A stretch of DNA of 64,000 nt. Origin: Streptomyces sp. GESEQ-4. Lineage in GTDB: Bacteria; Actinomycetota; Actinomycetes; Streptomycetales; Streptomycetaceae. This document shows, one piece after another, positions 7,567 to 15,660 of this stretch. Position 1 is the stretch's first letter. Each line of letters starts with the position of its first letter. Below the pieces are notes generated by a model. It was not told where the DNA came from. It did no database searches and saw only the letters and a list, made by a program, of their open reading frames with translations. A program made the position numbers and the translations under genes. The DNA lies in contig NZ_JAFFSU010000010.1 in assembly GCF_017948455.1 (NCBI RefSeq), positions 124,001 through 188,000 on the forward strand, written 5' to 3'.

Positions 7567-8247
7567 TTACTCGTCGTCAAGTCCGCGCTCTATGGCGTAC
7601 CGCACGAGTTCCACGCGATTGTGCAGCTGGAGCTTGCCGAGGGTGTTCTGCACGTGGTTCTGCACCGTGCGGTGGGAGATGACGAGGCGCTCGGCGATCT
7701 GCTTGTAGCTCAGGCCCTTGGCGACCAGCCGCAGCACCTCGGTCTCCCGCTCGGTGAGCTGCGGGGCCTTGGGGTGCTCGGTGTCCGCGGCGGCGGGAAC
7801 GGGCTCGGAGGCCAGCCGCCGGTACTCGCCGAGGACGAGTCCGGCGAGGCCCGGCGTGAACACCGGGTCGCCGACGGCCGTACGGCGCACCGCGTCGAGC
7901 AGTTCCTCGGTCGAGGCCGACTTCAGCAGATAGCCGGTCGCGCCCGACTTCACCGCCTCCAGCACGTCGGCGTGCTCACCGCTCGCGGACAGCACCAGGA
8001 CGCGCAACGCCGGGTTGTGGCCGACGAGTTCCTTGCAGACCTGGACGCCCGGCTTGGCGGGGAGGTTGAGGTCGAGCACCAGGACGTCCGGCCCGGCGGC
8101 CTTAGCCCGTCGTACGGCCTGGTCGCCGTCGCCCGCGGTGGCCACCACGTCGAAGCCGGACTCGCCGAGGTCGCGGGCGACGGCGTCGCGCCACATCGGG
8201 TGGTCGTCGACCACCATCACCTTGATCGGGCCCTGCCGCTCGCTCAT
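7567..8247 (-). CDS. macR: MacR-like LuxR/NarL-family response regulator
   Basis: A 226-residue response regulator. The receiver domain (residues ~9-125) has VVDDHP acidic pocket, phospho-acceptor Asp in LVLDLNLPAKPG, LVLSASGE and a LLKSAS lysine. The C-terminal NarL-type helix-turn-helix (~160-220) carries TERETEVLRLVAKGLSYKQIAERLVISHRTVQNHV features. It overlaps the upstream kinase gene by 4 bases (ATGA), so the two are translationally coupled. The pairing and the neighbouring pfkA and plsC match the MacRS system of S. coelicolor, implicated in morphogenesis and actinorhodin production; the symbol rests on that synteny, recalled from memory. Confidence 0.85.
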   Translation of the reverse strand: MSERQGPIKVMVVDDHPMWRDAVARDLGESGFDVVATAGDGDQAVRRAKAAGPDVLVLDLNLPAKPGVQVCKELVGHNPALRVLVLSASGEHADVLEAVKSGATGYLLKSASTEELLDAVRRTAVGDPVFTPGLAGLVLGEYRRLASEPVPAAADTEHPKAPQLTERETEVLRLVAKGLSYKQIAERLVISHRTVQNHVQNTLGKLQLHNRVELVRYAIERGLDDE

Positions 8248-9464
8248 CGCGTCCCCCCTGGGATCTTCTTCTTCGGCATCTTCAGTTCGACTTCCGTGCC
8301 CTGCCCCGGCACCGAGATCAGCTCGGCGCTGCCACCGAGGTCCCGCAGCCGCCCTCGGATCGACAGGGCGACCCCGAGCCGCCCCTCCCCCTCTGCCTGC
8401 GCGAGCCGCCCCTCGGGGATGCCGGGCCCGTCGTCCCGTACGGTCACCACGACCTCGTCGGGCTCGTCCTCCACCAGGATCCAGGCCCGGGCGTCCTCCC
8501 CGGCATGCTTGCGTACGTTGTCCAGGGCGGCCCCCACGGCGGCGGCCAGCTCCTTCGCGGCGGGCGGCGGCAACGGCACGGGGGCGCCGGGCTCGGCGAG
8601 GCTGACGCGGGCGGCCGCGTAGGGGGCGAGCAGTGAACGCAGGTCCGCCGGCCCGTCCTCGTCCGGCTCTTCGACTGTTCGTACGACCGCCCCCTCGGCG
8701 GCGTCCTCCGACACCCGGGAGACGGGCACCATGCCGCCGGAGACCAGCGTGCGCAGCGCCACCTCCTGCTCGCCCGCCATCCGGCCCAGCTCGGCCGCCT
8801 CGCCGCCGAGCACCGAGCCGCGCCGCTGCACCATCGCCAGGACCTGGAGGACGCTGTCGTGGATGTCCCGGGCGAGCCGCTCCCGTTCGCGGGTGGCGGC
8901 CTCGATCTCCAGGGCGCGGGCGAGGGTGCGCTCGGAGGCGCGGGCGACCTCGACGACGTAGCCGATGGCGATGGAGGCGACCCAGACGAGGATCACGTTG
9001 TGGACGGTGTCGCGCGCGGGGGCGCCACGGTAGATCAGGTTGGCGACGGCGACCGGCGTGGAGGCGAAGACGGCCCAGCGCCAGCCGCCCTTGATGGCGA
9101 ATGCGAGCACCGACCCGGCGGTCCATATCGACGGCAGCGTGGAGCCGCCGGCTTCGATCCGCTCGGTGCTGACGGCGACCCCGGTGAGCAGGATGCCGGT
9201 GAGCGCGATGGTGAGGTCGACGGCGAGGAACCGCTTGGTGCAGCTCGCCGCGTTCGCCACCCGGGGCAGGGTCGCAAACGTCCAGACGGAGAGCACGGCG
9301 TAGTACGCGATGGCCACCCAGGGGCGGGTGAACTCGTGGTAGGACGTGGCGAAAAGGCCGATCGCGTACAGGAGCGTCATGATCCGGTAGCCGGTGAGGG
9401 CACGCCACAGCGGCTGCTCGACCGACATCCGCATGACGCGCTCGCGCTTGGTCATATCCCCCAC
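8244..9464 (-). CDS. macS: MacS-like membrane sensor histidine kinase
   Basis: A 406-residue HisKA_3-type kinase. Residues ~20-175 form five or six hydrophobic segments with short loops (an integral membrane sensor with little extracellular domain). These are followed by the dimerisation helix with the phospho-acceptor His in ARDIHDSVLQVLA (about residue 201). The ATPase domain has N-box ALDNVRKHAG and DDGPGIPEG. The C-terminus is unusually basic (KKKIPGGTR). It is the first gene of a two-gene operon with the response regulator. The ligand is not apparent. Confidence 0.86.
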   Translation of the reverse strand: MGDMTKRERVMRMSVEQPLWRALTGYRIMTLLYAIGLFATSYHEFTRPWVAIAYYAVLSVWTFATLPRVANAASCTKRFLAVDLTIALTGILLTGVAVSTERIEAGGSTLPSIWTAGSVLAFAIKGGWRWAVFASTPVAVANLIYRGAPARDTVHNVILVWVASIAIGYVVEVARASERTLARALEIEAATRERERLARDIHDSVLQVLAMVQRRGSVLGGEAAELGRMAGEQEVALRTLVSGGMVPVSRVSEDAAEGAVVRTVEEPDEDGPADLRSLLAPYAAARVSLAEPGAPVPLPPPAAKELAAAVGAALDNVRKHAGEDARAWILVEDEPDEVVVTVRDDGPGIPEGRLAQAEGEGRLGVALSIRGRLRDLGGSAELISVPGQGTEVELKMPKKKIPGGTR

Positions 9465-9489
9465 CCCCCTGAGTCCCGGACTGCCCTGC

Positions 9490-10266
9490 CTAGGACCCGG
9501 ACTTCTCCTTCTCGGCCCGTTCCTTCTCTGCCTGCGCGAGTGCGGCCTTGGCCGCCTTCTCCGCTTCCTTCTCGGCCTTGACCGCCTCGGCGATCTGGCG
9601 CTTGGCGGCGGTCGCGTAGATGTCGACGTACTCCTGGCCGGAGAGCTTCATGATCTCGTACATGACCTCATCGGTCACCGCGCGTAGTACGAAGCGGTCG
9701 TGCTCCATGCCGCTGTAGCGGCTGAAGTCCAGCGGCTTGCCGATGCGGATGCCGGGGCGCATCAGCTTCGGCATCACCTTCCCCGGCGGCTGGATCTTCT
9801 CCGTGTCGATCATGGCGACCGGGATGACGGGTGCGCCGGACGCGAGCGCCACGCGCGCGAGGCCGCCGGGCTTGCCCCGGTAGAGGCGGCCGTCGGGCGA
9901 GCGCGTGCCCTCCGGGTAGATGCCGAACAGCTCACCGCGCTCCAGCACGTCGATGCCGCTCTTGATGGCGGCCTCGCCGGCGCCGCGCGCACCGGAGCGG
10001 TCCACCGGGAGCTGGCCGACGCCCTTGAAGAAGGCCGCGGTCATCCTGCCCTTGAGTCCGGGGGTGGTGAAGTACTCGGCCTTCGCGATGAAGGTGACCT
10101 TGCGGTCGAGGACCGCGGGCAGGAAGAACGAGTCCGAGAACGACAGGTGGTTGCTCGCCAGGATCGCGGGGCCCTCGGCGGGGATGTTCTCCAGGCCTTC
10201 CACCCACGGCCTGAAGGCGACCTTGAGCGGTCCCCCAACAGCGACCTTCATCGTGCCGTACAACAA
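9490..10266 (-). CDS. 1-acyl-sn-glycerol-3-phosphate acyltransferase (PlsC family)
   Basis: A 258-residue lysophospholipid acyltransferase acting at the inner membrane face in phosphatidate synthesis. The catalytic NHxxxxD motif is NHLSFSD (about residue 39), the substrate-binding block is YPEGTRSPDGRLYRGKPG (about 118), and VPVAMIDT follows. The C-terminal 40 residues are a charged Lys/Glu/Ala helix. GGGAGG lies 7 nt before a TTG at 10266 and 10 nt before a second TTG at 10263. The first ATG (10251) is 22 nt away, so a TTG start is favoured. Streptomyces have several paralogues, so the exact acyl acceptor is uncertain. Confidence 0.9.
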   Translation of the reverse strand: MLYGTMKVAVGGPLKVAFRPWVEGLENIPAEGPAILASNHLSFSDSFFLPAVLDRKVTFIAKAEYFTTPGLKGRMTAAFFKGVGQLPVDRSGARGAGEAAIKSGIDVLERGELFGIYPEGTRSPDGRLYRGKPGGLARVALASGAPVIPVAMIDTEKIQPPGKVMPKLMRPGIRIGKPLDFSRYSGMEHDRFVLRAVTDEVMYEIMKLSGQEYVDIYATAAKRQIAEAVKAEKEAEKAAKAALAQAEKERAEKEKSGS

Positions 10267-10408
10267 CCGAGTGCCTCCCGTGTCCGTCGATCAGACCTTA
10301 ACCCGGCGCACTGTCAATGGACCCGACGGCCCTGGTCGGTGTCAGTGCGGTCGCGTACGGTGAAGCACACCGCCTTTCTCAGACACGCTCATCGACAGGA
10401 GACCCAAG

Positions 10409-11188
10409 GTGCCGCTCCTCCCTGGAGCCGAGCCGTTCCGCCACGAGGGCGGGGAGGTCGGCGTCCTCCTCTGCCACGGCTTCACCGGCTCGCCGCAGTC
10501 GCTGCGTCCCTGGGCGGGGTATCTCGCCGAGCGCGGCCTGACCGTCTCGCTGCCGCTGCTGCCCGGGCACGGCACTCGCTGGGAGGACATGCAGCTCACC
10601 GGCTGGCAGGACTGGTACGCGGAGGTGGACCGCGAGCTGCGCGCCCTGCGTGAGCGCTGCACGCAGGTGTTCGTCGCGGGCCTGTCCATGGGCGGCGCGC
10701 TGGCGCTGCGGCTGGCTGCCAAGCACGGGGACGCGATCAGCGGCGTCGTGGTCGTCAACCCGGCCAACAAGGTGCACGGCCTCACGGCGTACGCCCTTCC
10801 GGTGGCCCGCCATCTCGTCCGTACGACGAAGGGGATCGCCAGCGACATCGCCCTGCCCGGCAGCGCGGAGGTCGGGTACGACAAGGTGCCGCTGCATGCC
10901 GCGCACTCCCTGCGCCGGTTCTTCCAACTGGTCGACGGCGAACTTCCGCAGGTCACCCAGCCGATGCTGCTCCTGCGCAGCCCTCAGGACCATGTCGTGC
11001 CGCCCGCCGACTCCGCGCGGATCCTCAGCCGGGTCTCGTCGACGGACGTCCGGGAGATCCTGCTGGAACAGAGCTACCACGTGGCGACGTTGGACCACGA
11101 TGCGGACCGGATCTTCGCGGAGAGCTTCGCGTTCATCGGCCGGCTCGCACCCAGTCTCGGCAAGGAAGGGACGGCCGCAGGTGGCTGA
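10409..11188 (+). CDS. Alpha/beta-hydrolase (carboxylesterase/monoacylglycerol lipase-like)
   Basis: A 259-residue alpha/beta-hydrolase starting at GTG with AGGAG upstream. The oxyanion segment is LLCHGFTGSPQS. The nucleophile elbow is GLSMGG (Ser about residue 93). The acid is likely the Asp in SPQDHVVPP, and the histidine is in QSYHVATLDHD. The pattern resembles the thermostable Est30/monoacylglycerol-lipase type that removes acyl chains from small lipids or esters. Cytoplasmic, no signal peptide. Its 3' end overlaps the next gene by 8 bases, so the two probably share an mRNA. Confidence 0.88.
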   Translation: MPLLPGAEPFRHEGGEVGVLLCHGFTGSPQSLRPWAGYLAERGLTVSLPLLPGHGTRWEDMQLTGWQDWYAEVDRELRALRERCTQVFVAGLSMGGALALRLAAKHGDAISGVVVVNPANKVHGLTAYALPVARHLVRTTKGIASDIALPGSAEVGYDKVPLHAAHSLRRFFQLVDGELPQVTQPMLLLRSPQDHVVPPADSARILSRVSSTDVREILLEQSYHVATLDHDADRIFAESFAFIGRLAPSLGKEGTAAGG

Positions 11189-11798
11189 GCACGACTCCGA
11201 CCGTGAGGACCGCGAGCCGGACGAGCAGGGCGTGCCCTTCGACGAGACCGCCGCCTGGGAGGCGATCGTCGCGGGGTACGGCGAGGAGCCGAAGGACCCG
11301 CCGGGTGCCAAGCCGTTCAAGTCCGTCGAGGACCTGGCGCTGCTGGAGCCGGAGACCAACGACGAGAGCGCCGAGGAGACCAAGGAATCCACGAAGGGCG
11401 CCACGAAAGGCTCCAAGGACAAGGACGGTGAGGACGAGGCGGCGAAGCCGTCCGAGCCGCTCGGCAGCTCCGTCTCCTTCGCGCCCGGCGTCGGCCCCCG
11501 GGACTACACCACGCCCGAGCCCTCCGAGGACGACTTCGAGGAGGACGACGAGGGCCACTTCGTACCGCCCGAGCCGCCGCCGCTCCCTGCCGCCGACGCC
11601 ACCGCCAAGTTCGCCTGGCTCGGCGTCATCGGCGGTCCGCTCCTGCTGCTGCTCGCGGTCCTCCTCGGCTGGGAGATGACCTGGTGGCTGACCACGCTCG
11701 GCATCGGCGGCTTCGTCGGCGGCTTCGCCACGTTGGTGATGCGGATGCGGACGGACGACGAGGACGACGACGATCCCGGGCGGGGAGCGGTCGTTTAG
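11181..11798 (+). CDS. Acidic protein with C-terminal membrane hairpin, unknown function
   Basis: A 205-residue protein with a GTG start inside the end of the hydrolase gene. Residues 1-~130 are hydrophilic and strongly acidic, with Lys/Thr-rich stretches (GATKGSKDKDGED). Two adjacent hydrophobic segments (~140-180: WLGVIGGPLLLLLAVLLGW, then TTLGIGGFVGGFATLVMRM) form a helical hairpin, and the tail is Asp-rich. This suggests a membrane-anchored protein with its long disordered domain on the cytoplasmic side. I recognise no enzyme motif. The stop overlaps the convergent exonuclease-family gene by 4 bases. Confidence 0.85.
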   Translation: MAEHDSDREDREPDEQGVPFDETAAWEAIVAGYGEEPKDPPGAKPFKSVEDLALLEPETNDESAEETKESTKGATKGSKDKDGEDEAAKPSEPLGSSVSFAPGVGPRDYTTPEPSEDDFEEDDEGHFVPPEPPPLPAADATAKFAWLGVIGGPLLLLLAVLLGWEMTWWLTTLGIGGFVGGFATLVMRMRTDDEDDDDPGRGAVV

Positions 11799-12541
11799 CT
11801 TGCGGCGATTCTGAGGGCGGCCAGCACCGGCAGGTGATCTGTGGCCGCCCTCAGGTCTTCGTCGGTCACTCCGGGGTGGCCCACGGGTACACCGCAGCCC
11901 AGTACCTCGATGCCCTTCGTGGCGAAGATCGCGTCGATACGGCGGTGGGGTGCGTCGCGGGTCCAGGTGTGCTCGGCGCCCCAGGGGGCGGTGGACCGGC
12001 AGTCCTGGAGGGTGTCGGTGAGGCGGGTGAAGGCACGGCCTTCTGGACGTTCGTTGAGGTCACCGCCCGCGATCGCGTGGTCCACGTCCATGCCGGCGAG
12101 GCGGTCGAGGAGCATGCCGCTCTGGTCGTACCGCTCGTCCTTCTGGAGGCTGAGGTGGCAGCTGAGGACGCCGACGCGGGCGCCGCCGAAGCGGACGACG
12201 GCGGTGGCGAAGCCGCGGCGGTGCTGGCCGGGGATGAGCGGGAGGAGAACGTCCTCGGTCCGCTCGACGGTGGCTCGGAGGTCGCAGAGAATCGCGGGTC
12301 CGGCGGCGGTGGCTCCGCCGGTGAGGACGACGAGGTTCGCCGCGCGGGCCAGGCGGGCGAGTTTCTTGCGCCAGCGAAAAAAGCGGGGGGCTTCTTGGAT
12401 CAGGACCAAGTCGGGGGCGCAGGCGGTGATGACGCGGGCGAGGGCGTCGGTGTCGTCGCGCATCGAGCGGATGTTGTAGCTCAGGACGCGGATGAGGGCG
12501 GAACCGTCCGGCTCGGTGCGGGAGTTGGGTAGCAGCGCCAT
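11795..12541 (-). CDS. Endonuclease/exonuclease/phosphatase family protein
   Basis: A 248-residue EEP-fold metallohydrolase. Motifs in order: VLSYNIRSM, LVLIQEAP (metal Glu), GVLSCHLSLQKDERYDQ, GGDLNERPEG (catalytic Asp/Asn), RRIDAIFA, and ATDHLPVLAAL (catalytic His). Members cleave phosphodiesters in DNA, RNA, phosphoinositides or sphingolipids, and this sequence alone does not tell which. There is no signal peptide. I prefer ATG at 12541 over a TTG at 12550; neither has a clear ribosome site. Confidence 0.87.
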   Translation of the reverse strand: MALLPNSRTEPDGSALIRVLSYNIRSMRDDTDALARVITACAPDLVLIQEAPRFFRWRKKLARLARAANLVVLTGGATAAGPAILCDLRATVERTEDVLLPLIPGQHRRGFATAVVRFGGARVGVLSCHLSLQKDERYDQSGMLLDRLAGMDVDHAIAGGDLNERPEGRAFTRLTDTLQDCRSTAPWGAEHTWTRDAPHRRIDAIFATKGIEVLGCGVPVGHPGVTDEDLRAATDHLPVLAALRIAAS

Positions 12542-12597
12542 GTGGATCAATTTACGCCCAATGGGTCGGGGCGCGGGGTTCGTGGGCGACTGCCGGT

Positions 12598-12640
12598 TCG
12601 TGGTGGCTGGTCGCGCAGTTCCCCGCGCCCCTTGGGGGCG
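12598..12640 (+). repeat. Dispersed GC-rich repeat, copy A
   Basis: Contains the 20-nt core CGCGCAGTTCCCCGCGCCCC (12612-12631), shared by six intergenic copies in this window. It is preceded by GTGGCTGGT and followed by CTTGGGGGCG. The GGGGC/GCCCC and GCGC/GCGC halves can fold into a hairpin. It lies between the glucokinase stop and the next gene's start, in the + orientation. Confidence 0.88.
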
Positions 12641-12655
12641 TCACCAACCGCCCTC

Positions 12656-13609
12656 TTACATGATCGGGTCCGGCTCCCGCGCCAGGTCCGCCGCGCCCAC
12701 CAGCCCCGCCTTGTTGCCCAGCTGTGCCGCGATCACGTCCGCCACCGGGCGCCAGTTGCCGCCTACCAGCCAGCGCTTGTAGGACTTGCGGATGGGGTCG
12801 AGGACGAGTTCGCCCTCGTCGGAGAGGCCGCCGCCGACGATGAAGGCGGAGGGGTCGAAGAGGGAGGCGAGGTCGGCGAGGCCGGCGCCGGCCCAGCGGG
12901 CGAGTTCGCGGTAGGAGTCGACGGCGACGGGGTCGCCCTGGCGGGCGGCCATGGAGATGTGCTTGCCCTCGATGCCGTCGGGGGTGCCGTCGCCCATGCC
13001 CAGCAGGAGCTCGGCGTTCTCAGGGGTGGCGTTGGCGCGCTGCTTGGCGTACCTCACCAGGGCGCGGCCGGAGGCGTACTGCTCCCAGCAGCCCTGTGAG
13101 CCGCAGCCGCAGAGCAGGCCGTCCGGGACCATGCGGATGTGGCCGAACTCGGCGGCGACGCCGAAGTGGCCGCGGCGCAGCTTGTTGCCGATGATGATGC
13201 CGCCGCCGAGGCCGGTGCCGAGGGTGATGCAGATGACGTTGCGGTGGCCCTTGCCCGCGCCGAACTTGTACTCGCCCCAGGCGGCCGCGTTGGCGTCGTT
13301 CTCGACTACGACCGGGAGACCCACGCGGGCCTCGACCTTCTCCTTCAGCGGCTCGTTGCGCCAGTGGATGTTGGGGGCGAAGTAGACCTCGGAGCGCTGA
13401 CGGTTGACGTATCCGGCGGCACCGATGCCCACGCCGACGATGTCGTGCCCGGCGCGCGCACCCTCCACGGCAGCGGCGATGGCGTCCACGATGCCTTCGG
13501 GCGTGCCCGGGGTCGGCACCTTGTGGGTCGAGAGGATGTTGCCTTCCTCGTCGACCACACCGGCCGCGATCTTCGTGCCGCCGATATCGACGCCGATGGT
13601 GAGTCCCAT
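12656..13609 (-). CDS. glkA: ROK-family glucokinase
   Basis: A 317-residue ATP-dependent glucokinase of the ROK family, phosphorylating intracellular glucose. The phosphate-binding DIGGTK is at residues 8-13. The catalytic Asp is in VVENDANAAAWGE, LGTGLGGGII follows, and the zinc-binding ROK signature GHIRM...CGCGSQGCWEQYASG is complete. In Streptomyces, GlkA is also required for glucose repression independently of flux. The ATG at 13609 is followed upstream by the long palindromic element at 13655-13830, which lies within its leader region. The upstream gene resembles the one next to glkA in S. coelicolor. Confidence 0.95.
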   Translation of the reverse strand: MGLTIGVDIGGTKIAAGVVDEEGNILSTHKVPTPGTPEGIVDAIAAAVEGARAGHDIVGVGIGAAGYVNRQRSEVYFAPNIHWRNEPLKEKVEARVGLPVVVENDANAAAWGEYKFGAGKGHRNVICITLGTGLGGGIIIGNKLRRGHFGVAAEFGHIRMVPDGLLCGCGSQGCWEQYASGRALVRYAKQRANATPENAELLLGMGDGTPDGIEGKHISMAARQGDPVAVDSYRELARWAGAGLADLASLFDPSAFIVGGGLSDEGELVLDPIRKSYKRWLVGGNWRPVADVIAAQLGNKAGLVGAADLAREPDPIM

Positions 13610-13654
13610 GAATCCCTCAGTTTCGGTCGAGCCCCGCTACGGCCAACCGTACCC

Positions 13655-13830
13655 GAGGGCCTGCCGCCAGGTTCCCGTCGTCCGCCCGTAGGGCGGGCCT
13701 GGAGGGGCCTGGTGCGTGCAGCTGCAAGGCGGAGGAGGGAGTCATGGCGGAGCCATGGCGAGTGACGACAACGCAGCAGATGTGCGTGCCAGGCCCCTCC
13801 AGGCAGGCGGGAACCTGGCGGCAGGCCCTC
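13655..13830 (+). ncRNA. Candidate structured RNA element, copy 1
   Basis: A 176-base element of nested inverted repeats. The outer arms pair perfectly over 23 bp (13655-13677 with 13808-13830). There is a small side hairpin (13682-13687/13691-13696), a second perfect 16-bp stem (13697-13712/13789-13804) and a 76-nt core. The core opens with TGCGTGC (13713-13719), which pairs with GTGCGTG (13782-13788) only if G-U pairs are allowed. It continues with a short helix with one G-A mismatch, then AAGGCG/CAACGC, and a central hairpin ATGGC-GGA-GCCAT. The same plan recurs at 61391-61552 with compensatory changes. It lies between two minus-strand genes, with its RNA-like strand antisense to them. Confidence 0.72.
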
Positions 13831-13840
13831 AAGGGGGGCG

Positions 13841-14374
13841 TCAGTCCAAGTCGATCCGCTGGCCGGGGCCGGTGCCCTCGTCGGGGTCGTCGGGGTCGTC
13901 CCGGTCGGGGGACTCGTTCAGTTCGTCCATGCGGCCGGTCCAGCGTTGTTCCTGGGCCTGGACGGCGGAGCGGTAGGCGGCGAGGAGTTCGTTGCCGGCT
14001 GCCGCGAGGTGGTCGAAGACGTCCGGGTTGCGCTCGATCACGGGCTCCACCGCGGCCTTGGCCTGCTGGACGACCTGGCGCACCACCTGCTCGGCGGCGG
14101 GTCCTGCGACCGCGCCGAACAGTGGTGACTGCAGACCGGACAGCTTGTCCGCGACGGTGTCGACGAGCTTGCGCAGTTCCTCGGCGGCCGAACCCGGAGG
14201 CGGGCCGTAGGCGGTGCGGCGGCGGGCCTTCTCCGCCGCGAGATCCTCGGCACACGCTGTCGCCCAGGCGTCGGCGTCGGTCGCGCGTACCTCGTCGACA
14301 GCTTCCCGCTCGGCGGTCTCGTACTTCTCGAGCTTCTCCTGAGCGGGGTCGGACGCGGGGCGCTCTTCGCTCAT
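13841..14374 (-). CDS. Uncharacterised protein encoded upstream of glkA (DUF5304-like)
   Basis: A 177-residue soluble protein, rich in Ala, Glu and Asp. It starts with SEERPASDPAQEKLEKYE, has a helical middle (AAEELRKLVDTVADKLSGLQ; VVRQVVQQAKAAVEPVIE) and an Asp/Pro-rich end. There is no catalytic motif, signal peptide or membrane helix. The position directly upstream of glucokinase corresponds to S. coelicolor SCO2127, which has been linked to glucose sensitivity and carbon repression. That assignment is from gene order, not from a motif. The palindromic element at 13655-13830 separates it from glkA. Confidence 0.85.
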   Translation of the reverse strand: MSEERPASDPAQEKLEKYETAEREAVDEVRATDADAWATACAEDLAAEKARRRTAYGPPPGSAAEELRKLVDTVADKLSGLQSPLFGAVAGPAAEQVVRQVVQQAKAAVEPVIERNPDVFDHLAAAGNELLAAYRSAVQAQEQRWTGRMDELNESPDRDDPDDPDEGTGPGQRIDLD

Positions 14375-14433
14375 GGCGGACTCTCCTGACTACGGTTCGT
14401 CTCTACGACGTTACCCGAACGGGCGTACCGGTT

Positions 14434-15612
14434 TCACCGGGTCCGGGGCCATAGATCGGGGTCCGGCACGCATCGGATGCGCAGCTCGCCGTCGCGCAGG
14501 GCGGCGCCGTCGACGGTGCAGCGGCGCAGGGCGGACGGCAGCGGGAGGATACGCCGGAACTGCCCTGCGGTGACGACGAGTTCGTCGCCGCGCCGGACGA
14601 GGTCCAGGTCGTCCCGCTGGGCGCCGGGCAGCGGGATGTGCCAGACGAGGACCCGGCTGCCGCCGTCGTCGGCGAGCCGGTCGGTGACCGGCCACTCGAC
14701 GGTGGAGGGGCGTGTGTTGACACCGGGGACGGTGAGGGCGGTGAGGTCGTCGCTGCCGCGCGGGTCCCGTCCCAGATGGGCGACGTTATGGATCTCGTAC
14801 GACCCCTCCCACTCCTCCAGCGCCTTGCGCTGCTGGGCGACGGGGCCGGCGAGCCAGTCGTCGGCGGCGGTGTCGGGCAGGACGCGGTTGGCGACGAGGA
14901 CGTCGGGGCGCAGGCCGCGCAGGGCGAGGGCGAGGGCGGCGGTGCGTACGGCGTCGGCGCCGCTCGGACCGGGCTCGGCGACCAGTCGTACGACGGTGTT
15001 CCGGTCGGCGACGACGGCCTCGACGGCGGCCAGCTCGGTGTCCCAGCGGGCGGCGGTCTCGTACAGCCACTCCGCGGGCAGCGGGACCCCGGCGAGCCGC
15101 CCCAGCACGGGGCGCAGGGCGCGGGCCGCCTGCCGTTCGGGCGGGAGGAGGCGGCGCAGGTAGCGGCGGAGTTCCTCGGGCAGCGAGAGGAGGGCCAGGG
15201 CGTCGGGGACGGCCGGGAGGTCTACGACGAGCAGTTCGTGCGCCTCCGCGAGCGCGGCGTCCCGCAGGGCACGCAGCAGCGTGAGCTCTTCGGCGCCGGG
15301 GAGGGGGGTGACTTCCTCCGGGTCCAGCCGTGAGGCGCCGAGCAGGTCGATGGCCGCGGTCGCGCGTTCCTGGAAGGCGGCGAGGTCGTCCCGGAACGCG
15401 CCGGCGGCGTCCGGTCGCCAGGCGGTCAGGTGCGGGGCGACGCGGTTCGGGGCCGGACCGACGCTCGCTCCCAGGGCAGCCCCGAGCGTGTCCGTCCGAT
15501 CGCCGCTCAGCACCAGCGTCTCGATGCCGTCGCGGGCGGCGGCGAGTGCGGTGGCGGCGGCGACGGTCGTACGGCCGCTGCCGCCCGGGCCGGTGATCAG
15601 GATGGTGCGCAT
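14434..15612 (-). CDS. ArsA-family ATPase-like protein with altered Walker A and HSP20-like C-terminal domain
   Basis: A 392-residue SIMIBI-type P-loop protein related to ArsA/Get3. The N-terminal loop reads TGPGGSGRTT (residues 7-16), so the Walker-A lysine is arginine (R14) and the signature lysine typical of deviant Walker A motifs is also absent. LLVVDLPAVPDAL resembles the switch region. Residues ~310-392 (WHIPLPGAQRDDLDLVRRGDELVV) look like the alpha-crystallin/HSP20-type domain found at the end of many actinobacterial ArsA homologues. There is no arsenic-binding cysteine cluster and no arsB/arsR neighbour, so arsenite export is unlikely. It precedes the DUF gene by 59 bases in the same direction. 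Confidence 0.88.
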   Translation of the reverse strand: MRTILITGPGGSGRTTVAAATALAAARDGIETLVLSGDRTDTLGAALGASVGPAPNRVAPHLTAWRPDAAGAFRDDLAAFQERATAAIDLLGASRLDPEEVTPLPGAEELTLLRALRDAALAEAHELLVVDLPAVPDALALLSLPEELRRYLRRLLPPERQAARALRPVLGRLAGVPLPAEWLYETAARWDTELAAVEAVVADRNTVVRLVAEPGPSGADAVRTAALALALRGLRPDVLVANRVLPDTAADDWLAGPVAQQRKALEEWEGSYEIHNVAHLGRDPRGSDDLTALTVPGVNTRPSTVEWPVTDRLADDGGSRVLVWHIPLPGAQRDDLDLVRRGDELVVTAGQFRRILPLPSALRRCTVDGAALRDGELRIRCVPDPDLWPRTR

Positions 15613-15660
15613 GGGTTCGAACCGTAACGGACGTGACGCCCAGCCCTCGTATCAAGGTGC

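Noticed and set aside
15613..15630. GGTTCGAACC, like a tRNA T-arm
   Set aside because: No acceptor stem, anticodon arm or D-arm around it; also in the leader of the ArsA-like gene. The same holds for GGTTCGAGCC near 28363.
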